NCBI GenBank assembly: GCA_964344565.1 | Contig: CAYFNT010000005.1 | Span: 1 to 64,000, forward strand | Reading direction: 5' to 3' | From: JACNKJ01 sp964344565 | GTDB taxonomy: Bacteria > Krumholzibacteriota > Krumholzibacteriia > JACNKJ01 | DNA length: 64,000 bases | Part shown: positions 60,611-64,000 of the stretch, one piece after another | Layout of the letters: every line of letters begins with the position of its first letter | Position numbering within the stretch: the stretch's first letter is position 1 | Notes under the pieces: generated by a model | Told to the model about the DNA's origin: nothing | Seen by the model: the letters and a program-made list of their open reading frames with translations, nothing else | Database searches by the model: none | Translations under genes and position numbers: made by a program

Positions 60611-61351
60611 ATGGCACCCTGCGCATCCCTGATTCTCGCCGCCGGCAAGGGCACCCGGATGAAGAGCGACCTGGCCAAGGTGCTCCATCCCCTGGGCGGC
60701 CGCGCCATGATCCACTGGGTGCTCGACAGCGCCGAGGCGGCGGGGCTGGCGCCGAACATCCTGGTCGTCGGTCACCAGGCCGACCGGGTGCGCGAGGAAC
60801 TCGCCGGCCGCGAGGTGGGATTCGCCCTGCAGGCCCGGCAGCTGGGCACGGGTCACGCGGTGATCATGGCCAAGGACGAGATCGAGAATCTCCAGGGCGA
60901 CCTGCTGGTGCTGTCGGGGGACGTGCCCCTCATCCGTCCCGAGACCCTGACCGGACTGCTGGATCTGCACCGCGAACGAAAGGCCGCGGCCACGGTGCTC
61001 AGCGCGGTGCTGGAAGATCCCGCGGGCTACGGGCGGGTTCTCCGGAACGCCGAGGGAGACCTCGAGGCCATCCGCGAGCATCGGGACGCCACGGAGGCCG
61101 AGCGGGAAGTGCGCGAGATCAATTCGGGCATCTACGTCTTCCGCCTGCCCGATCTGCTCGAGGCCCTCGAACTTTTGAGGGACGACAACGAGCAGGGCGA
61201 GTACTATCTCACCGACACGCTGGAGATCCTGAAGGGCCTGGGCCGCCGGGTGGCGGCGAGCGTCTGTCCCGATCCCGGCGAGATCGGCGGCATCAATGAC
61301 GTGACGCAGCTACGTGGCGCCGAAGAGGTCCTGGCCGAAAGGAAGGGTTGA
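60611..61351 (+). CDS. GlmU-like nucleotidyltransferase, uridylyltransferase domain only (246 aa)
   Basis: NTP-transferase with LAAGKGTRMKSDLAKVLHPLGGRAMI near 8-33, QLGTGHAVIMAKDEI near 77-91, LSGDVPLIRPETL near 99-111, EINSGIYVF near 172-180 and NEQGEYYLTD near 195-204, all specific to the GlcNAc-1-phosphate uridylyltransferase half of GlmU. It stops at 246 residues, with no left-handed beta-helix acetyltransferase domain (normal GlmU is about 450). The acetyl transfer must be done elsewhere, or this enzyme uses another sugar phosphate. It ends overlapping the HIT gene. Confidence 0.85.
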   Translation: MAPCASLILAAGKGTRMKSDLAKVLHPLGGRAMIHWVLDSAEAAGLAPNILVVGHQADRVREELAGREVGFALQARQLGTGHAVIMAKDEIENLQGDLLVLSGDVPLIRPETLTGLLDLHRERKAAATVLSAVLEDPAGYGRVLRNAEGDLEAIREHRDATEAEREVREINSGIYVFRLPDLLEALELLRDDNEQGEYYLTDTLEILKGLGRRVAASVCPDPGEIGGINDVTQLRGAEEVLAERKG

Positions 61352-61842
61352 TGGACCATCTCTTCACTCCCTGGCGGCGCAAGTACGTGGTGGAGGGCGA
61401 GGGCCGTAAGGACGGCTGCGTCTTCTGCGGCCTGCAGGTCGAAGAGGAGCGGGACTTCCTCTTCGAGACCCAGCACTGGTACGGCGTGCTCAACGCCTTT
61501 CCCTACTGCAACGGCCACATGATGCTCGTCACGCGCCGCCACGTGTCCTGGCTGGCCGATCTCAATGAGGAGGAGCTGGCCGAGCTGGGTCCCCTCATGC
61601 GGCGGGCCGAGAAGGCCATCCGCAAGGCCTATTCGCCGGAGGGCATGAATCTGGGCATCAACTTCGGCAGCGCCGGCGGCGCGGGCATTCCTGGCCACCT
61701 GCACGTGCACCTCGTGCCGCGCTGGGTGGGCGATACCAATTTCATGAGCAGCATCGGGCAGACCCGCGTGGTGCCCGAGGAGATGTCCCTAAGTTTCGAG
61801 AAGCTGTCGGAAGCCTTCCGGGAGGACGATGGCCAGGCGTAG
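61351..61842 (+). CDS. HIT-family hydrolase (163 aa)
   Basis: Histidine-triad nucleotide hydrolase or phosphorylase of the AP4A/FHIT-like branch, with GHLHVHLVPRW near 116-126 as the catalytic triad and CVFCGL near 22-27 as a partial zinc site. RRHVSWLADLNEEELAELGPLMRRAEKAI is the usual helix before the active site. ATG at 61351 overlaps the preceding stop (TGATG); a TTG one codon earlier is possible. It overlaps the LytR_C gene by 14 bases. Confidence 0.92.
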   Translation: MDHLFTPWRRKYVVEGEGRKDGCVFCGLQVEEERDFLFETQHWYGVLNAFPYCNGHMMLVTRRHVSWLADLNEEELAELGPLMRRAEKAIRKAYSPEGMNLGINFGSAGGAGIPGHLHVHLVPRWVGDTNFMSSIGQTRVVPEEMSLSFEKLSEAFREDDGQA

Positions 61843-62341
61843 GGGCAAGGCGGCGAGGAACGAGCGGGGCTCCGCCCTGCCCTGGATCTTCGGATCCGTG
61901 TTCCTGTCCGTCCTGGCCTTCTCCCTGACTTTGAGGTACGGAGACCTGGTCCTGCGTCCCGCCCAGGAGGAGAGCGCGGAGATCAAACGGGAGGACCTGG
62001 CCCGCGAGCGCCGCATCGAAAGCTCGCGCCCGGATGATGCCGAGGCCCTGGGCCTGCGCCTGCAGGTGCTCAACGCCACCCGCGTGCCGGGACTGGCTCT
62101 GCGCAAGGGCGAGAGCCTGAGGCCCTGGGGCGTGGACGCCCTGGACCGCGGCAACGCGCCGCCCTGGCCCTTCAACGAGACCCTGCTGCTCATTCGCGGC
62201 GGCGAAGGGGAGGCGGTGGAGCGGCTGTCCGACTATCTGGGCGGCGTGCCGGTGCTGCTGCAGAGGCGAGAGGATCTGATGCTGGACGCCACGCTGATCC
62301 TGGGGCAGGATTGGCAGCGATACACTTGGCCCCTGGAGTAA
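61829..62341 (+). CDS. Membrane-anchored LytR_C-domain protein (170 aa)
   Basis: A basic N-terminus and one transmembrane helix (about 19-37, WIFGSVFLSVLAFSLTL) precede a domain of about 95 residues (LRLQVLNATRVPGLALRKGESLRPWGVDALD near 76-106, ending DATLILGQDW). That is the LytR C-terminal fold found in cell-envelope proteins. The catalytic LCP domain is absent, as in many stand-alone LytR_C proteins of Gram-negative phyla. Periplasmic role unknown. Confidence 0.75.
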   Translation: MARRRGKAARNERGSALPWIFGSVFLSVLAFSLTLRYGDLVLRPAQEESAEIKREDLARERRIESSRPDDAEALGLRLQVLNATRVPGLALRKGESLRPWGVDALDRGNAPPWPFNETLLLIRGGEGEAVERLSDYLGGVPVLLQRREDLMLDATLILGQDWQRYTWPLE

Positions 62342-62350
62342 GGAAAGCTC

Positions 62351-62620
62351 ATGGCCCTGAGAAAGAAATCCCTGAAGGCCATCGTACTCACGGTGCTGCT
62401 GGGCATCGCGGTGGGAACGGTGGTGGGCGAGGTGCTGGCCATCGTCCTGCCGGACGGCATCCCCAAGGACGTCCTCATCCAGTCGGCGCACTTCGAACTG
62501 CAGCCCTTCACCCTCAATCTCATGGTGCTCACCCTCACCTTCGGCATCAGCCTGAAGCTGAACTTCATCTCGGTGCTGGGGATACTCGTCATGGTGCAAC
62601 TGCTGAAATGGTCATGGTAG
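62351..62620 (+). CDS. Small DUF4321-like membrane protein (89 aa)
   Basis: Two hydrophobic segments (about 9-33 with the glycine-rich GIAVGTVVGEVLAIVLP, and about 54-84). The pattern of a short protein ending in a second helix with FTLNLMVLTLTFGISLKLN resembles DUF4321 proteins encoded near tatA and maf-type genes. AAGGAAAG precedes the ATG. It overlaps the TatA-like start. No function known. Confidence 0.7.
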   Translation: MALRKKSLKAIVLTVLLGIAVGTVVGEVLAIVLPDGIPKDVLIQSAHFELQPFTLNLMVLTLTFGISLKLNFISVLGILVMVQLLKWSW

Positions 62621-62880
62621 CGTTCATAGGCGGCATCGGAGGCTGGGAGCTCCTGCTCGTGGTGGCCGTGATCCTGGTGATCTTCGGGCCGGAACGACTG
62701 CCGGAGATGGCGCGGAAGTTCGCGTCCATCAGCGCGAAGGTGCGCACGGCCAACCGCGACTTCCAGCGGGAGATGTACAGGAATCTCGATCCGGAAGAGA
62801 TTCTGAAGGACGAGAAGGCCCCGGGCCCCGAGCCTCCGGCCACGGGCAAGAACGAGGATGTGGAAGGAACTGAGAACTGA
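62608..62880 (+). CDS. tatA: TatA/TatB-like twin-arginine translocase subunit (90 aa)
   Basis: A single N-terminal transmembrane helix (GGWELLLVVAVILVIFGPERLPEMARKFAS) with the invariant FGPERLPE hinge, then an amphipathic helix and a charged, disordered tail. This is the TatA/TatB architecture; the tail is nearer TatB in length, and no tatC is nearby. Two ATGs (62608, 62614) are equally supported. The final codons and the TGA stop lie inside a heptanucleotide repeat tract. Confidence 0.85.
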   Translation: MVMVAFIGGIGGWELLLVVAVILVIFGPERLPEMARKFASISAKVRTANRDFQREMYRNLDPEEILKDEKAPGPEPPATGKNEDVEGTEN

Positions 62881-62938
62881 GGACTGAGAACTGTGGACTG
62901 AAAACTGAGGACTGAGAACTGAGGACTGAGAACTCAGA
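62869..62938 (+). repeat. Heptanucleotide tandem repeat, ten units of ACTGAGR
   Basis: Ten 7-base units from 62869 (ACTGAGA, ACTGAGG alternating, with ACTGTGG, ACTGAAA and ACTCAGA variants). The first two units form the end of the TatA-like gene and its stop codon. Related to the GACTGGC tracts at 39484 and 52556. Confidence 0.9.
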
Positions 62939-62942
62939 TAAG

Positions 62943-62975
62943 AAAAACCCCCGCCGATGTGGCGGGGGTTTTGTT
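62943..62975. terminator. Bidirectional rho-independent terminator
   Basis: CCCCCGCC (62948-62955), loop GATGT, GGCGGGGG (62961-62968), flanked by A5 on the left and T4GTT on the right. It serves the panBC/tatA operon on the plus strand and the foldase gene on the minus strand. Confidence 0.9.
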
Positions 62976-62993
62976 CTGGCGGGCAGCGGATAG

Positions 62994-64000
62994 CTAGTTG
63001 TAGAACTGCTCCCGGAAATCCTCCACACCGTAGCTGGCCTTGAGTTCGTCCACCCAGGTGTTGAAGTGCTCGGCCTGGGCCTGTCCCAGCAGCTCTTCCA
63101 GGATGCCGGGACGCTGCTCGACGAACTGTTCGGTGTCCAGGGGCTCGCGGCCGAGGACCTCGAGGACCCAGGCGCCCTGATCGGTTTCGATGACCGGAGA
63201 CACCTGGCCGGGGGACATGTTGTAGGCGATCATGTGGAAGGCAGACTCGCTGCCCACACCGGGCAGGTAGTCGCTGAACTTGACGTCCTTCTCGTTGGCT
63301 TCCAGACCCTGGTCGGCGATGGCCTTGCGCAGGCTGATACCGGTGTCGTAGGCGTCGCGGAGCTTCTGGGCCAGGTCCTTGGCCATACGCTTCTGCTCAT
63401 CGGTCTTCCACAGGCGAAGCACCAGATCGTGGGAATCGGCGAAGGTGGAAGGACCTTCGGGACTGATGCTCTCCAGCTGCATGACGTAGTCGGACTGGCG
63501 CCCGGTGAATCGGCGGGTGACCTCGCCGGCCTCCATGCGCTCCACCTCGGCGTGGATGGCCGCGTTGAATCCGAGCAGATCGATGCTGCTGTTCAGGGAG
63601 AAGGGGGCGGGGCTCAGGACCTCGAGGCCCAGGCGCGTTCCCGCTTCGGCCAGACTGCCCAGCTCCTTCGCCAGACTGGACAGGGAGTCGGCGAGGGTGG
63701 CCATGCTGTCGAGGGTGGCGTAACTGGGCTCCACCCGCAGCAGGAGATGGCGGGCCTGGATCTCTTCCTGTCCGGCTTCGGTGCTGCGCTCGTCTTCCTT
63801 CTTGATGAGGTGGAAGCCGAACTGGGTCTTCACCGGTTCGCTCACCTCGCCGACGGCCAGCGCGAAGGCGGCCTCCTCGAACTCGGGCACCATGCGGCCC
63901 CGGCTGAACCAGCCAAGATCGCCGCCGTTGTCGGCGTTGCTCAGGTCTTCGGAGTAGTCGCGGGCCAGATCCTCGAAGTCGCGCCCGGCGGCCAGCTCGT
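62994..64000 (-). CDS. SurA/PpiD-like peptidyl-prolyl isomerase, partial (5' end beyond the window)
   Basis: The frame is open to the window edge. Its first visible part, ELAAGRDFEDLARDYSEDLS followed by NGGDLGWFSRGRMVPEFEEAAFAL and FGFHLIKKED, is a parvulin (PPIC) rotamase domain. A second, more diverged parvulin-like region follows (SAFHMIAYNMSPGQVSPVIETDQGAWVLEVLGRE), then the C-terminal helix. Such proteins act as periplasmic chaperones for outer-membrane proteins. About 335 residues are in the window; the internal ATG at 63893 is not the real start. Confidence 0.9.
   Translation of the reverse strand, partial: ELAAGRDFEDLARDYSEDLSNADNGGDLGWFSRGRMVPEFEEAAFALAVGEVSEPVKTQFGFHLIKKEDERSTEAGQEEIQARHLLLRVEPSYATLDSMATLADSLSSLAKELGSLAEAGTRLGLEVLSPAPFSLNSSIDLLGFNAAIHAEVERMEAGEVTRRFTGRQSDYVMQLESISPEGPSTFADSHDLVLRLWKTDEQKRMAKDLAQKLRDAYDTGISLRKAIADQGLEANEKDVKFSDYLPGVGSESAFHMIAYNMSPGQVSPVIETDQGAWVLEVLGREPLDTEQFVEQRPGILEELLGQAQAEHFNTWVDELKASYGVEDFREQFYN

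Overview
This is GC-rich bacterial chromosome that is densely packed with genes. Most neighbouring genes overlap by 1 to 4 bases (ATGA or TGATG junctions), so the window is a series of long operons. Three things point to a Gram-negative-type organism: a MurE carrying the DNPR motif of the meso-diaminopimelate-adding enzymes, a SurA/PpiD-like periplasmic foldase, and secreted proteins with signal peptides. One secreted protein ends in a Por/type IX-like sorting domain (NYPNPFNP core), and two beta-helix proteins share another C-terminal tail. That combination is typical of FCB-group phyla and their high-GC candidate relatives such as the Eisenbacteria and Krumholzibacteriota lineages. The assignment is an inference; no rRNA gene is present to settle it. 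A narGHJI nitrate reductase and a rubrerythrin suggest a facultatively anaerobic, nitrate-respiring lifestyle. Layout: 0.1-0.6 kb, rubrerythrin. 0.77-19.1 kb, an almost complete division and cell wall (dcw) cluster: mraZ, a STAS gene, rsmH, ftsL, PASTA-type ftsI, murE, murF, mraY, murD, ftsW, murG, murC, murB, ftsQ, ftsA, ftsZ. It is interrupted between ftsQ and ftsA by an MNT-HEPN (MntA-HepT type) toxin-antitoxin pair. 19.2-27.1 kb, a TPR protein, recG, a zinc-ribbon protein, an RsbW-like ATPase, two unknown genes, a second TPR protein and uppP. 27.2-38.3 kb, a respiratory nitrate operon: a diheme cytochrome c, narG, narH, narJ, narI and two NarK transporters, the second fused to a DoxX-like membrane domain. 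38.3-39.4 kb, a secreted beta-helix protein. 39.6-43.2 kb, valS and a RodZ-like gene. 43.2-48.1 kb, an accessory stretch with lower-GC parts: a sorting-domain protein, an orphan nucleotidyltransferase, an unknown secreted protein and an AbiEi/AbiEii pair. 48.2-52.6 kb, uvrB, nadC, birA, coaX. 52.8-55.1 kb, a degenerate retropepsin-like protein and groEL without groES. 55.2-57.3 kb, a winged-helix plus nucleotidyltransferase pair coupled to a second beta-helix protein. 57.4-62.9 kb, folB, folK, a deoxynucleoside kinase, panB, panC, a GlmU-like uridylyltransferase, a HIT protein, a LytR_C protein, a DUF4321 protein and a TatA-like protein. 63.0-64.0 kb, the C-terminal part of a foldase that runs off the window. 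The dcw genes build lipid II (MurC/D/E/F, MraY, MurG), flip and polymerise it (FtsW with the PBP) and position this at the septum (FtsZ, FtsA, FtsQ, FtsL). UppP downstream recycles the undecaprenyl carrier, and the GlmU-like gene would feed UDP-GlcNAc synthesis. The most unusual content is four nucleotidyltransferase-fold proteins in one window, three of them in toxin-antitoxin-like pairs. Two of these pairs have clear operator-like repeats. Other oddities are the NarK-DoxX fusion, a non-canonical CIRCE-like inverted repeat over the groEL start site, heptanucleotide repeat tracts in intergenic positions, and the shared tail of the two beta-helix proteins.
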